This document shows, piece after piece, positions 1 through 7,756 of a DNA stretch of 64,000 bases. The stretch is taken from contig NZ_JACVOX010000001.1 in NCBI RefSeq assembly GCF_018882215.1, positions 543,902 to 607,901 on the forward strand. The letters are read 5' to 3'. How positions within the stretch are numbered: the first letter of the stretch is position 1; each line of letters opens with the position of its first letter. This DNA is from Polynucleobacter sp. AP-Kaivos-20-H2. GTDB taxonomy: Bacteria; Pseudomonadota; Gammaproteobacteria; Burkholderiales; Burkholderiaceae. Below the pieces are notes generated by a model, which did not search any database, was not told the DNA's origin, and was given only the letters and a program-made list of their open reading frames with translations. The translations under genes were made by a program, and so were the position numbers.

Positions 1-408
1 CTGACCGCGCTTGGTACTACAGGCATTGCCGGATTATCTACTTCGGCTATTAGTGGTATCTCTAGCGCAGCACTTGCTGGTCTGACTTCTACCCTAGCCG
101 GTGCTTTGAGTAGCAGCGCTATTGCCAAGCTCAACTCTAGTCAATTGAATGCTTTGAGCACTTCTTACTTTGCCAATTTAACAAGCTCTAATATTGCCGT
201 GCTTTCAACTTCAGCAATTGCTGGACTTACATCAACGAATGTTTCACAATTGAGTAGTAGTCAGTTTGGAGGATTAACTGCCGCTGAACTCAGTGCTATG
301 ACCACATCTGCACTTGCAGCACTTAATTCTAGTGGTGTTGTGACATTGACAAGCACGCAAACAGCAAGGCTTTCAGACAGTCAATACAGTGCTCTGATGG
401 TAAGGTAG
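1..408 (+). CDS. C-terminal part of a Ser/Thr-rich octapeptide-repeat protein (5' end outside window)
   Basis: The frame is open from base 1 to the TAG at 406-408, so this is the end of a longer gene. The 135 visible residues form 16 back-to-back octads (residues 4-131) of the pattern L-[ST]-[ST]-[ST]-x-[ILVF]-x-x, followed by a four-residue tail. Leu opens nearly every octad, a second hydrophobic residue sits at position 6, and Ser/Thr fill positions 2-4. Such regular repeats occur in large secreted or surface proteins of Burkholderiales, but no enzymatic domain is visible. It converges on an O-GlcNAc-transferase-like gene with 25 bases between the stops. The abundant Ser/Thr would suit O-glycosylation, which is inference. 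Function not known. Confidence 0.75.
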   Translation: MTALGTTGIAGLSTSAISGISSAALAGLTSTLAGALSSSAIAKLNSSQLNALSTSYFANLTSSNIAVLSTSAIAGLTSTNVSQLSSSQFGGLTAAELSAMTTSALAALNSSGVVTLTSTQTARLSDSQYSALMVR

Positions 409-433
409 AGCCTTCACCAAGTCGCTCAACTTA

Positions 434-2281
434 CTAAATTACTGAAGAAATTAAATCAGCCAAATCACTAGCATAGACTTCTGATTTGGCTGACCAGTAA
501 TCAATTACCGCCTTTTGCTTAAGATGTTCATTTAAAGCTGTTCTTTTTTCCTCATTAAGAGCTAACTCTAATGCTATTTCATAGTATTGGTCGTAAGAAA
601 CCGCAGAAAGCTCTCCAAGAGATAGGTCTGAAAGCAAGCTAGAGCAAACACGGGAAGCAAAAGATTCGCCTCGTATGGTAACAACTGGCAGACCTGCAAA
701 TAATGCATCACTACAAGTAGTGTGTCCGTTATACGGGAAAGTATCTAAAAAGAGGTCTGCCAGGCAATATCGGGCTAAGTGCTCATCGATACTAGGAACC
801 CGCTTTGCAAAAATAATGCGACTAGGATCAATAGACTTCGAAGCATAAGCAATTAAATTTTGTTTCGCTGTTTCGTTTAGATCCATAAGCCACAAACAAC
901 TACTCTTTACTTCTTGAAGTAGCTTGATCCAAACCTCAAAGATTTGTGGAGTAATTTTATAGTTGTGATTAAAGCAACAAAAGATAAAGCCCTCTTCAGG
1001 CAATCCATACTGAGCTCTGGTTGCTATTTTTTCAGGCCGCTGAATACTTGCATCTCGCGGTAGATAGCATTGCGGTAGATACAATAATTTTTCAGCATAA
1101 GATCCCGCATACTGTGGGGGGGCAATATTTTGGTCCGCAATCAGACAATCAACATAAGGCAGACCTAAAGTGCCTGGATAACCTAAATAGGTCATTTGAA
1201 TGGGAGCTGGTCTATGAGCTAGCACTCCTAATCGGCAGTCCGCTGTATAGCCCGATAGGTCAATTAAAACATCGATTTCAAGTAAATCTACCAATTGAGC
1301 AATTTCGACATCAGTCTTAACTGCACAATTAAAAAAATGATCAAAGCTAGAAGCGTAGCGCTGATAAATCACACTACCATCTTTTGCGCCAGTAAATAAA
1401 CCGGTTAATTCAAACTTTTGTCGATCAAATTTTTCAATCGCTCCAATTAAAAGATAACCAACAGGATGCTCCCGAAAATCCCCCGATATAAAACCAATTC
1501 TTTTTTTATAGTGAGCATATTTTTTACCCGCATTCATTGGCTTTAGGTTGGGTAAAAATTTATGCTCACCAAATATGGTGGCACATTTTTTAGCTAAATC
1601 TACCGATCCGGAAATAGCCATGAATGCTAATGGATTACAGACTTTTCGACCTTGATCTACACCTTCAAAAATAGTAGCACAAATAGCATCATAATCTTCC
1701 CAATCACAAATATGCATTTTTGCGTTCATAAGTTGCCCCAATGCATAGGGAGCATCTTTATCAATATTAAGAAGATTTAAAAATACTAACGCAGCCCTCT
1801 CATACTCTTTAAATTGAGAAAGTAAAAGGCCCTGACCTTCGTGGGCGACGGCATCAAGTGGATTAACCTCAGCAGCCTGCATGAGGGTCAATAATGAATC
1901 TTTATGCCTTCCCAGAATTTGCAACGCACAGGCTTTATTGTGATACACGCCGGACTGACTTGGATCAATCTGAGTAGCTTGATCATAAATGGCAAGAGCA
2001 TCCTCAAGGCGACCAAGATCTTGAAGACACTTTCCAAGTGCAGCGAAGCCCATGCCAACATTTGGATAGAGGTTTACTAAAACTGTAAAGCACTCTAAGG
2101 TCTGTAGCAATTCACCTTGATAGGTTTTCGCAACCCCCAGAGAATATAAAGCTACATAATTATTAGGCTCTAGTGATAACGACTCAAGTAAGTAAGGTTC
2201 TGATTCAAAATACTTACCCTCATTTTGAAAAGACAATGCTATCTCGTTGAGTTCTTCATAGCGCTTTTTTTGCTCGGACAT
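434..2281 (-). CDS. TPR protein with O-GlcNAc-transferase (SPINDLY/Glyco_transf_41) domain
   Basis: A 615-residue protein. About residues 1-200 are TPR repeats (motifs such as LGVAKTYQGE and ALGKCLQDLG). From about residue 260 to the end it has the catalytic region of the OGT/SPINDLY family: GDFREHPVGYLL, GYPGT, a FNHNYKI nucleotide-sugar segment, and DTFPYNGHTT followed by a Ser-Arg-Val stretch. The family moves a sugar from a nucleotide sugar to Ser/Thr of proteins. The gene has its own start 35 bases downstream of fliR's stop codon in the reading direction of the block, so fliR lies upstream of it on the same strand. Candidate acceptors are flagellin (not in the window) or the convergent octapeptide protein. 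Family assignment is firm; substrate is unknown. Confidence 0.88.
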   Translation of the reverse strand: MSEQKKRYEELNEIALSFQNEGKYFESEPYLLESLSLEPNNYVALYSLGVAKTYQGELLQTLECFTVLVNLYPNVGMGFAALGKCLQDLGRLEDALAIYDQATQIDPSQSGVYHNKACALQILGRHKDSLLTLMQAAEVNPLDAVAHEGQGLLLSQFKEYERAALVFLNLLNIDKDAPYALGQLMNAKMHICDWEDYDAICATIFEGVDQGRKVCNPLAFMAISGSVDLAKKCATIFGEHKFLPNLKPMNAGKKYAHYKKRIGFISGDFREHPVGYLLIGAIEKFDRQKFELTGLFTGAKDGSVIYQRYASSFDHFFNCAVKTDVEIAQLVDLLEIDVLIDLSGYTADCRLGVLAHRPAPIQMTYLGYPGTLGLPYVDCLIADQNIAPPQYAGSYAEKLLYLPQCYLPRDASIQRPEKIATRAQYGLPEEGFIFCCFNHNYKITPQIFEVWIKLLQEVKSSCLWLMDLNETAKQNLIAYASKSIDPSRIIFAKRVPSIDEHLARYCLADLFLDTFPYNGHTTCSDALFAGLPVVTIRGESFASRVCSSLLSDLSLGELSAVSYDQYYEIALELALNEEKRTALNEHLKQKAVIDYWSAKSEVYASDLADLISSVI

Positions 2282-2316
2282 AATCTAGCCTTGAGTTCTA
2301 TTTAGTTTTTTATTGA

Positions 2317-3093
2317 TTATCTAAACTTCAGCATGGCTTTACTAGCTTCCATGCCTTGCTCGAGAATAAACTGATAGGGAGCAGCCATGGTTGGCAGCAT
2401 CAACATGATGACTAAAAATCCGACCGTCAATGTAATTGGAAAGCCAATACCGAAAATATTGAGTTGCGGTGAAGATCTTGTCAAAATACCCAAGGCTATA
2501 TTGGTAATCAGTAAAGTGGCCACCACCGGTAAGGAGAGCTGCAAACCAATACTAAAAAGCTGGGCACCCCAACTTGCAATCATCTTGCCATCGATCATAT
2601 GGGGCTCTAGGGTTACTGGAAAACTATAAAAACTATCTAACAAAGCCGCAATCATCATCAGGTGGCCATTCATACTGAGAAAAACTAACAACGCCAAGAT
2701 ACCCATCAGTTGGCTAATCACAATCGTACTACCTCCAGCTGATGGATCATAGGTGGTTGCAAAACCAAAACCCATCGTCATGCCGCATACCTGCCCCGCC
2801 ATCTCAATGCCGCTAAAGATAATTTGCACCATAAAGCCAATCGCTAATCCAATCACCACCTGTTCTGCAATGACCAAGAGTCCACTAAGCGAGAGTAAAT
2901 CAACCGCTGGCATGGGAGGTACTGCCGGCGCAATAATAATCGCCAATAAAATCCCCATGGCTACTTTAATGGGCATGGCAATAGCAAGATTGCCGAAAAA
3001 TGGAGCGATAGAAACAAAACCTAAAATTCTAATAGCAGGCAGTAGGATGCTGACTACCCAAGCCTGAATCAAATCACTATTGAGGGTTAGCAT
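2317..3093 (-). CDS. fliR: Flagellar export gate protein FliR
   Basis: A 258-residue polytopic membrane protein matching FliR of the flagellar type III export gate, with several hydrophobic helices and the typical central region MAGQVCGMTMGFGFAT followed by a Asp-Pro segment. It is the last gene of the fliLMNOPQR run, after fliQ with a 33-base gap. With FliP and FliQ it builds the helical export pore in the centre of the MS ring. The ATG start at 3091-3093 has no clear Shine-Dalgarno sequence, so translation may depend on upstream genes. Confidence 0.95.
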   Translation of the reverse strand: MLTLNSDLIQAWVVSILLPAIRILGFVSIAPFFGNLAIAMPIKVAMGILLAIIIAPAVPPMPAVDLLSLSGLLVIAEQVVIGLAIGFMVQIIFSGIEMAGQVCGMTMGFGFATTYDPSAGGSTIVISQLMGILALLVFLSMNGHLMMIAALLDSFYSFPVTLEPHMIDGKMIASWGAQLFSIGLQLSLPVVATLLITNIALGILTRSSPQLNIFGIGFPITLTVGFLVIMLMLPTMAAPYQFILEQGMEASKAMLKFR

Positions 3094-3126
3094 TTTTTAT
3101 TTTTGATTGCAGCTAAGATTGTTTTA

Positions 3127-3396
3127 TCAACCCATTAATAGAGAGAAATTACTAAACATCCCTCTCATGTAGGAAACTAGAACGGCAATCATCCAAGGCC
3201 CCGCTATTAGGAGTGTGGCAAGGATACCTAATAACTTTGGAATGAAAGATAAGGTTGCCTCGTTAATCTGGGTGGCTGCTTGAAAAATAGAGACTATTAA
3301 ACCAACCACTAAGGCGACAATTAATAGTGGTGCTGCAACCATTAAGGTAGTTTCCATAGCCAATCGGCCGATATTCATGACTGATTCTGGGGTCAC
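3127..3396 (-). CDS. fliQ: Flagellar export gate protein FliQ
   Basis: An 89-residue protein with two hydrophobic helices, the normal size and layout of FliQ. The motif VALVVGLIVSIFQAATQINE is the family signature. The start codon is GTG at 3394-3396, preceded by an AAGGA six bases upstream, which supports this unusual start. It lies 9 bases after fliP in the same transcription unit and assembles with FliP and FliR into the export pore. Confidence 0.96.
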   Translation of the reverse strand: MTPESVMNIGRLAMETTLMVAAPLLIVALVVGLIVSIFQAATQINEATLSFIPKLLGILATLLIAGPWMIAVLVSYMRGMFSNFSLLMG

Positions 3397-3405
3397 GATA
3401 ATTCC

Positions 3406-4209
3406 TTAAGAAGCAAAACTGGCTGCTAAAGAGCCTAGTAAAAGTTGCCAGCCATCTACCAAGACAAACAGCATGAGCTTAAACGGCAGAGAAATAATTG
3501 CCGGCGAGACCATCATCATACCCATGGCCATCAACACACTGGCAACCACCATATCAATAATTAAAAAGGGAATAAAAATACTAAAGCCGATCTGAAAGCC
3601 CGTTTTGAGTTCACTAGTCATAAAGCTGGGCACTAAAACACTCATCGGAATGTCATCTGGAGTGGCTACTTTTTTACCAGACATATTTAAGAACAAAGCG
3701 AGATCGGTTTCACGGGTTTGCTTGAGCATGAATTCTCTGATCGGAACTGATCCTTTGTCTAGAGCTTGCTGCATCGTGATCTTATTTTCATTGAGAGGCT
3801 GATAGGCTTCGTTATAAACGCGATCAAATACGGGACCCATCACAAAGAAGGTTAAGAATAGAGCTAAGCCCAACAAAATTTGGTTCGGTGGAGTTGCCTG
3901 TGCACCAATCGCCTGACGCAATAGGGAAAGCACAATAATGATGCGAGTAAAGCTAGTCATCATCAATAAAAGGGTTGGTAAAAAAGATAATGATGTCAGC
4001 AAAATCAGAGTCTGAAGACTCAGGCTGTAATTTTGGCTTCCACCAGGACCAGCGGAGCTAGTCAAAACATTCAATGATGAATTATTGGCTGCATAACTTG
4101 GTATCGTATAAAAAATACAAGCCAAGGCAAAGCCCAAGCACAAGGCCCAAAACAGAGTCTTGGCGTTAAGTGTGGCGGGTTTGAATTCATTTAGATCATT
4201 CATTGCCAT
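3406..4209 (-). CDS. fliP: Flagellar export gate protein FliP
   Basis: About 267 residues. An N-terminal cleavable-looking signal (LFWALCLGFALACIFY, then a SYA site) is followed by the FliP core: LLTSLSFLPTLLLMMTSFTR, RQAIGAQATPPNQ, and the C-terminal helices with MVASVLMAMGMMMVSP. It forms the export pore with FliQ and FliR. The beginning overlaps the end of fliO, so the two are translationally coupled. Three starts are close together: GTG at 4212, ATG at 4209 and ATG at 4203; the TAGGTG eight bases before 4203 suits that ATG best, so the exact start is open by two codons. Confidence 0.95.
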   Translation of the reverse strand: MAMNDLNEFKPATLNAKTLFWALCLGFALACIFYTIPSYAANNSSLNVLTSSAGPGGSQNYSLSLQTLILLTSLSFLPTLLLMMTSFTRIIIVLSLLRQAIGAQATPPNQILLGLALFLTFFVMGPVFDRVYNEAYQPLNENKITMQQALDKGSVPIREFMLKQTRETDLALFLNMSGKKVATPDDIPMSVLVPSFMTSELKTGFQIGFSIFIPFLIIDMVVASVLMAMGMMMVSPAIISLPFKLMLFVLVDGWQLLLGSLAASFAS

Positions 4210-4813
4210 CACCTACTTTAAGAATTTTCCGTAAAAAACGCTTCACATTCTCTTTGTGAAACTTGGCAGAATTGGTTTGAGGTATAAAGCTACTTTGTGT
4301 CTTGCGTGAATCTTCTCGATCTGCAGAGGACGTGAATGGCTGCCCTTCATCAAATTCTGGTCTAAATTCAAAACGAGGTTCGGGTTGATATTGTTCACGT
4401 CCACTACGCTTGGTACTTGGTGCTGTCTCATCCTCATAGAAAGGAGCCTCATCGTAGCCATCACTAAAGTCGAGTTCTGACACCTTAAAATTAGCCAAAC
4501 TATTGACTTGGCCTGATGCCACACCAACAACTACCCAATTACCACCGATTTCAACCACAACTACGCGCTCGCGAGGCCCTACACTCACTCCACCCACTAT
4601 TTTTGCAACGGACTGATTACCAATCTTCGCGTGATTGAGTTTTTTCATAGCCCAAGCTAATCCAGCAATCAATCCTAATACCAAAAGTAAGCCGAAAATT
4701 ACTCGGAAAGGTCCGCCATCTGATTCTGGGACACGAGTGATCTGGGCCATAGCAACTTCACTAAAGAAGATGCTTGTGAGTATTGCCCAGTTTCGTATTG
4801 TCATGATGGTCAT
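4196..4813 (-). CDS. fliO: Flagellar biosynthesis protein FliO
   Basis: A 205-residue protein with an N-terminal signal-like stretch, one strong membrane helix (VIFGLLLVLGLIAGLAWAMKK, about residues 38-58), then the conserved cytoplasmic segment GPRERVVVVEIGGNWVVVGV. The remaining C-terminal half is acidic and low in complexity and longer than in enteric FliO. FliO is an assembly helper for the FliP pore. The gene sits between fliN and fliP as expected and overlaps fliP. An alternative ATG lies three codons downstream. Confidence 0.9.
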   Translation of the reverse strand: MTIMTIRNWAILTSIFFSEVAMAQITRVPESDGGPFRVIFGLLLVLGLIAGLAWAMKKLNHAKIGNQSVAKIVGGVSVGPRERVVVVEIGGNWVVVGVASGQVNSLANFKVSELDFSDGYDEAPFYEDETAPSTKRSGREQYQPEPRFEFRPEFDEGQPFTSSADREDSRKTQSSFIPQTNSAKFHKENVKRFLRKILKVGDGNE

Positions 4814-4830
4814 CGTGCTCTTTTTCTAGC

Positions 4831-5181
4831 TTATTTATTTAATTTACGAATACGCTCGATTGGCGTAATGATCTCAGTGAGGCGAATACCAAACTTTTCA
4901 TTAATCACCACCACTTCGCCTTTAGCAATCATGGTGCCATTGACTAGAATATCCATTAAATCGCCAGATGCGGCATCTAACTCAACAATAGAGCCCTGTG
5001 TTAACTGCAGGAGAGACTTGATTGGAATTTTGGTTCGGCCGATTTCTACTGAAAATTGAACCGGAATATCTTTAATGAATTCCAAATCCTTTTCCTGTGG
5101 CAGGGACTTGTCGGCCCCTTCTAACTCATTAAACACTTCGGCGCCCGCTTGATTGCCAGATTCAATTTCATTTGCCATCAT
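4831..5181 (-). CDS. fliN: Flagellar motor switch protein FliN
   Basis: A 116-residue protein. Residues about 38-110 form the SpoA domain: PVQFSVEIGRTKIPIKSLL, GSIVELDAASGDLMDILVNG and GEVVVINEKFGIRLTEI. FliN builds the lower part of the C-ring with FliM. The start overlaps the end of fliM by 14 bases. Two adjacent ATG codons (5179-5181, 5176-5178) follow an AAAGGAG; spacing favours the second slightly. Confidence 0.96.
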   Translation of the reverse strand: MMANEIESGNQAGAEVFNELEGADKSLPQEKDLEFIKDIPVQFSVEIGRTKIPIKSLLQLTQGSIVELDAASGDLMDILVNGTMIAKGEVVVINEKFGIRLTEIITPIERIRKLNK

Positions 5182-6187
5182 TGGCTCCTTTAATATATTC
5201 AGATGCGTCAGGTTTCAAGAGTTTTTCAACTCGCAATGCGTATTGATTGTTATAAATGCCATAGCGACAAGACAGCACAGGTACGTTATCTACTGTTACC
5301 GGTATTTCTGCTGAATAAGGGAAGGGAATAATATCGCCGCTCTTTAAGGCAATAATTTCTTCCATCAGCATCGTTTTATTACCTAAATTGGCAACTACCT
5401 CTACTTCAACTGCTTCTACCTGTTGAAGCAAAGTCTCTTCCCAAACATGATCATGCTCAGCAACCATGCCCTGAGTCTGCGATGTCAGAATATCCATGAT
5501 TGGCTCGAGCATCATATAAGGTATGCACAAGTCAATCTCGTAAGGGGTTTCACCAATCGTCAGCGTAAACGTAGTGGTTGCCATTAACTCACTTGCCATA
5601 GCGATATTCACAAATGACAAATTCATTTCTGAGCTCACGTGATCACATTGGATCTCGTATGCTGGGGCCCATGCATCTTGATATGAATCAAAAAAGGTCT
5701 TTAACAGTGTGCCCACAATTCGCATCTCAGTAGCCGTGAATTCGCGACCCTCGATAGAAACTGGGAAGCGCGCTCCACCGCCAAAAAGATTATCAACGGT
5801 GTACAAGACCAAATTGGGATCGATGATCAACAAACCAGTACCACGTAGTGGTTTTAGTTTGATCAAATTAATATTACTAGGTTGACTGTGTTTAGATAAC
5901 AACTCGCCATACTTACAGGTAGTCGTTGCTGAGGTCTTTACTTCTATCAACGTACCAAATAAGTTAGAGGCTGTAATTCTTAACAAACGAATAAAACGTT
6001 CATGAACTGTTTCAATCGTGGGCATACGGCCACGAACAAGACGTTCTTGGGTTCCTAGATTAAATGTCTTGGCTTGGGTACCATGCAGGCTTTGCTCCTG
6101 CCGTTGAGCATTTTTTTGTTCTTCAGTGAGCTCAACGTCTTTTAACAGCTCGTTAAGTTCACCCTCTGTGAGATTTTCATCTGCCAT
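5168..6187 (-). CDS. fliM: Flagellar motor switch protein FliM
   Basis: A 339-residue protein of normal FliM length. The N-terminal LTEGELNELL (about residues 5-14) corresponds to the CheY-P binding peptide. The middle domain begins with VRGRMPTIETVHERF; the C-terminal SpoA domain includes NKTMLMEEIIALKSGDIIPF. It links FliG to FliN in the C-ring and receives chemotaxis signals. It lies 18 bases after fliL and overlaps fliN. Confidence 0.97.
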   Translation of the reverse strand: MADENLTEGELNELLKDVELTEEQKNAQRQEQSLHGTQAKTFNLGTQERLVRGRMPTIETVHERFIRLLRITASNLFGTLIEVKTSATTTCKYGELLSKHSQPSNINLIKLKPLRGTGLLIIDPNLVLYTVDNLFGGGARFPVSIEGREFTATEMRIVGTLLKTFFDSYQDAWAPAYEIQCDHVSSEMNLSFVNIAMASELMATTTFTLTIGETPYEIDLCIPYMMLEPIMDILTSQTQGMVAEHDHVWEETLLQQVEAVEVEVVANLGNKTMLMEEIIALKSGDIIPFPYSAEIPVTVDNVPVLSCRYGIYNNQYALRVEKLLKPDASEYIKGANDGK

Positions 6188-6205
6188 GATGGGCTCTTAT
6201 TTTGC

Positions 6206-6691
6206 TTACTGAATGATGAAAGAAGTGAAATAAACGCCAGTGATCTTTTGCTCAGTCTCACTGCCACTAAATGGTTTTTGGAGTTGCTCAATAATTTCAG
6301 TCATCAAGGCATTTTTACCTTCTACTGAAGTAATTTCAGAGGCTTTTTTATTGGTGAGAATTAACAAAACACGACTTCTCAACTCTGGCATACGAGCTTT
6401 CAAATTGGCGCTCATTTCCTCAGAAGGTACTTGTAAGTTCAGCGTAGTTTGCAAGTACTGTTGCGGTTCAGCAGCCTCAGGACGCAAGTTCACTGTGAAT
6501 ATTTCCAAAGGAACAAAAATCTGCAGTTCGGGAACCTTTGGCTTTGAGGATTCTGCCGACTTAGAATCGGCTTTCATGACCAGGAAATAGTAAGCTGCTC
6601 CGCCACCAATGGCCAATGCGAGCACCGCACCTAGGATGATGAATAACATCTTTTTAGATTTGGGCTTAACCGGTTGTTCATTATCTGCCAT
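6206..6691 (-). CDS. fliL: Flagellar basal body-associated protein FliL
   Basis: A 161-residue single-pass inner membrane protein: Lys-rich start, one helix (MLFIILGAVLALAIGGGAAY, about residues 15-34), then a periplasmic domain with the FliL features FTVNLRPEA, QYLQTTLNLQV and LRSRVLLILTNKKASE. FliL associates with the stator and supports torque. It is the first gene of fliLMNOPQR. A good GGAG lies six bases before the ATG. The 172 bases upstream must hold the promoter; the partial palindrome around 6766-6790 (AACACCCCTTAT / AAAGGCGTTT) is the only structure seen there. Confidence 0.93.
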   Translation of the reverse strand: MADNEQPVKPKSKKMLFIILGAVLALAIGGGAAYYFLVMKADSKSAESSKPKVPELQIFVPLEIFTVNLRPEAAEPQQYLQTTLNLQVPSEEMSANLKARMPELRSRVLLILTNKKASEITSVEGKNALMTEIIEQLQKPFSGSETEQKITGVYFTSFIIQ

Positions 6692-6863
6692 TTACCGCTC
6701 CATTGTGAAAATTATTCCTCATTATCAATGGAATTGATGACACTAGATACTTAGAAAAGAGGGAGAAACACCCCTTATAAAGGCGTTTAGAGGCTACTTT
6801 GAAAACTGCTTTGGAGGTTTACTGCAGACTCAATTCCCTAAAATGGGAATATTCAGCAAAAGC

Positions 6864-7283
6864 TTAAGCCGATGTAATGAAACTAGCCCCCGGGAAAGCA
6901 GTGGGCTTAGCCTGATAAGGGTGACGCGGAACCATTTGACCGGCTGTGGCAGCCATTCCAGTTAATACTGACATCTCGTTTTTAGGAGCACTCGGGGTTT
7001 GCGAGCTTAGCAAACCATGTAACAAGGTGCTAGCTGCTGCATCACCTAATTTAGAGATACCCAAAGATGCTCCAGGCATGGCAACAGAGGCAACAGCCAA
7101 ACCCCCAGAGAGAGTTTTACCTAAAAAGCTGCCTAATCCATCCATAAAACTAGATGAAGGCTCACCTACAGAAGATTTGCTTTTCCCTGCTACACCATGA
7201 AACTCAACGGAAACCCCTTTAGCAAGAAAGCCGGAATTCACTGAATTACCAAAAGAGCTAGGTAAATTGCCTAAATTAGTCAT
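6864..7283 (-). CDS. Unrecognised Gly/Ser/Ala-rich protein inside the flagellar block
   Basis: A 139-residue reading frame between the BLUF gene and fliL, on the same strand. The composition is rich in Gly, Ser and Ala; the stretch LGSFLGKTLSGGLAVASVAM around residues 51-70 is mildly hydrophobic, but there is no clear signal peptide or membrane anchor and no known domain was recognised. The gene is preceded by a hairpin terminator (7325-7345), so it should have its own promoter, and fliL follows after 172 bases. Its placement suggests a role in flagella, but nothing in the protein proves it. Confidence 0.6.
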   Translation of the reverse strand: MTNLGNLPSSFGNSVNSGFLAKGVSVEFHGVAGKSKSSVGEPSSSFMDGLGSFLGKTLSGGLAVASVAMPGASLGISKLGDAAASTLLHGLLSSQTPSAPKNEMSVLTGMAATAGQMVPRHPYQAKPTAFPGASFITSA

Positions 7284-7324
7284 AGTCTGATTTTAGAGGG
7301 GTGAGCAGGATTCAAATCGGAGAA

Positions 7325-7345
7325 TAAAAGGGTTTTTTACCCTTA
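7325..7345 (-). terminator. Probable rho-independent terminator after the fliF...K-BLUF unit
   Basis: On the minus strand a six-base-pair stem (AAGGGT / ACCCTT at 7328-7333 and 7339-7344) with an A-rich loop is followed by TTTTATT. It lies 55 bases past the stop codon of the BLUF gene and would close the fliF-G-H-I-J-K-BLUF transcript before the next small gene. Confidence 0.55.
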
Positions 7346-7399
7346 CTTCTGAACTTTGGGCAGGCTCTTGGCAGATGAGTTGGCTATTCATGACCGGTT

Positions 7400-7750
7400 T
7401 CAAAGCTTGTCCTGCCACTGAATTGGCGAGCCTACATGCTCGTATTCCTCAGTTTTGGGGTTATAAAAAGTCATTGCCCAGCTAGGATATTCGCGGGCGC
7501 TAATTTCACCCTCTTGGATAACACTCACTAGCGTATGACGAGAATCTTGCTCAATTTTGCCAAAAAGTGCTTTCACAGCCAACTCCTCGCCCTCGAGGAC
7601 TTCCATGAAATTACCATCCTTAAATACCAACATACCGGTGATACCAACCTTGGTATTTTCACTGCTCATCACAAAAGCCATATCCAGAAACTTTTCTCGA
7701 GTAAAAGTCTCTGTTGCAGAGCTGACGTAGATGAGTTGATAAATAGCCAT
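7400..7750 (-). CDS. Short BLUF-domain protein (blue-light FAD sensor fold), key Gln replaced by Glu
   Basis: A 116-residue protein covering a BLUF domain and little else. Recognisable parts are LIYVSSAT with the flavin-proximal Tyr8, the ENTKVGITG loop with Asn32, and REYPSWAMTF with Trp91 and Met93. In known BLUF sensors a Gln sits in the F-x-Q-V-L-E-G motif and switches hydrogen bonding on illumination; here the motif reads NFMEVLEG, so the position is Glu50 (codon GAA). The gene begins 6 bases after fliK stops, so it is probably cotranscribed with the flagellar genes. Fold assignment is firm. Whether it still senses light is open; motility control by light or flavin/redox state is inference. 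Confidence 0.88.
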   Translation of the reverse strand: MAIYQLIYVSSATETFTREKFLDMAFVMSSENTKVGITGMLVFKDGNFMEVLEGEELAVKALFGKIEQDSRHTLVSVIQEGEISAREYPSWAMTFYNPKTEEYEHVGSPIQWQDKL

Positions 7751-7756
7751 AAAAAA

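Noticed and set aside
1..408. Regular 24-base periodicity could be mistaken for a repeat array or CRISPR
   Set aside because: The period is coding (octapeptide), DNA copies differ strongly at wobble positions, and there are no spacers.
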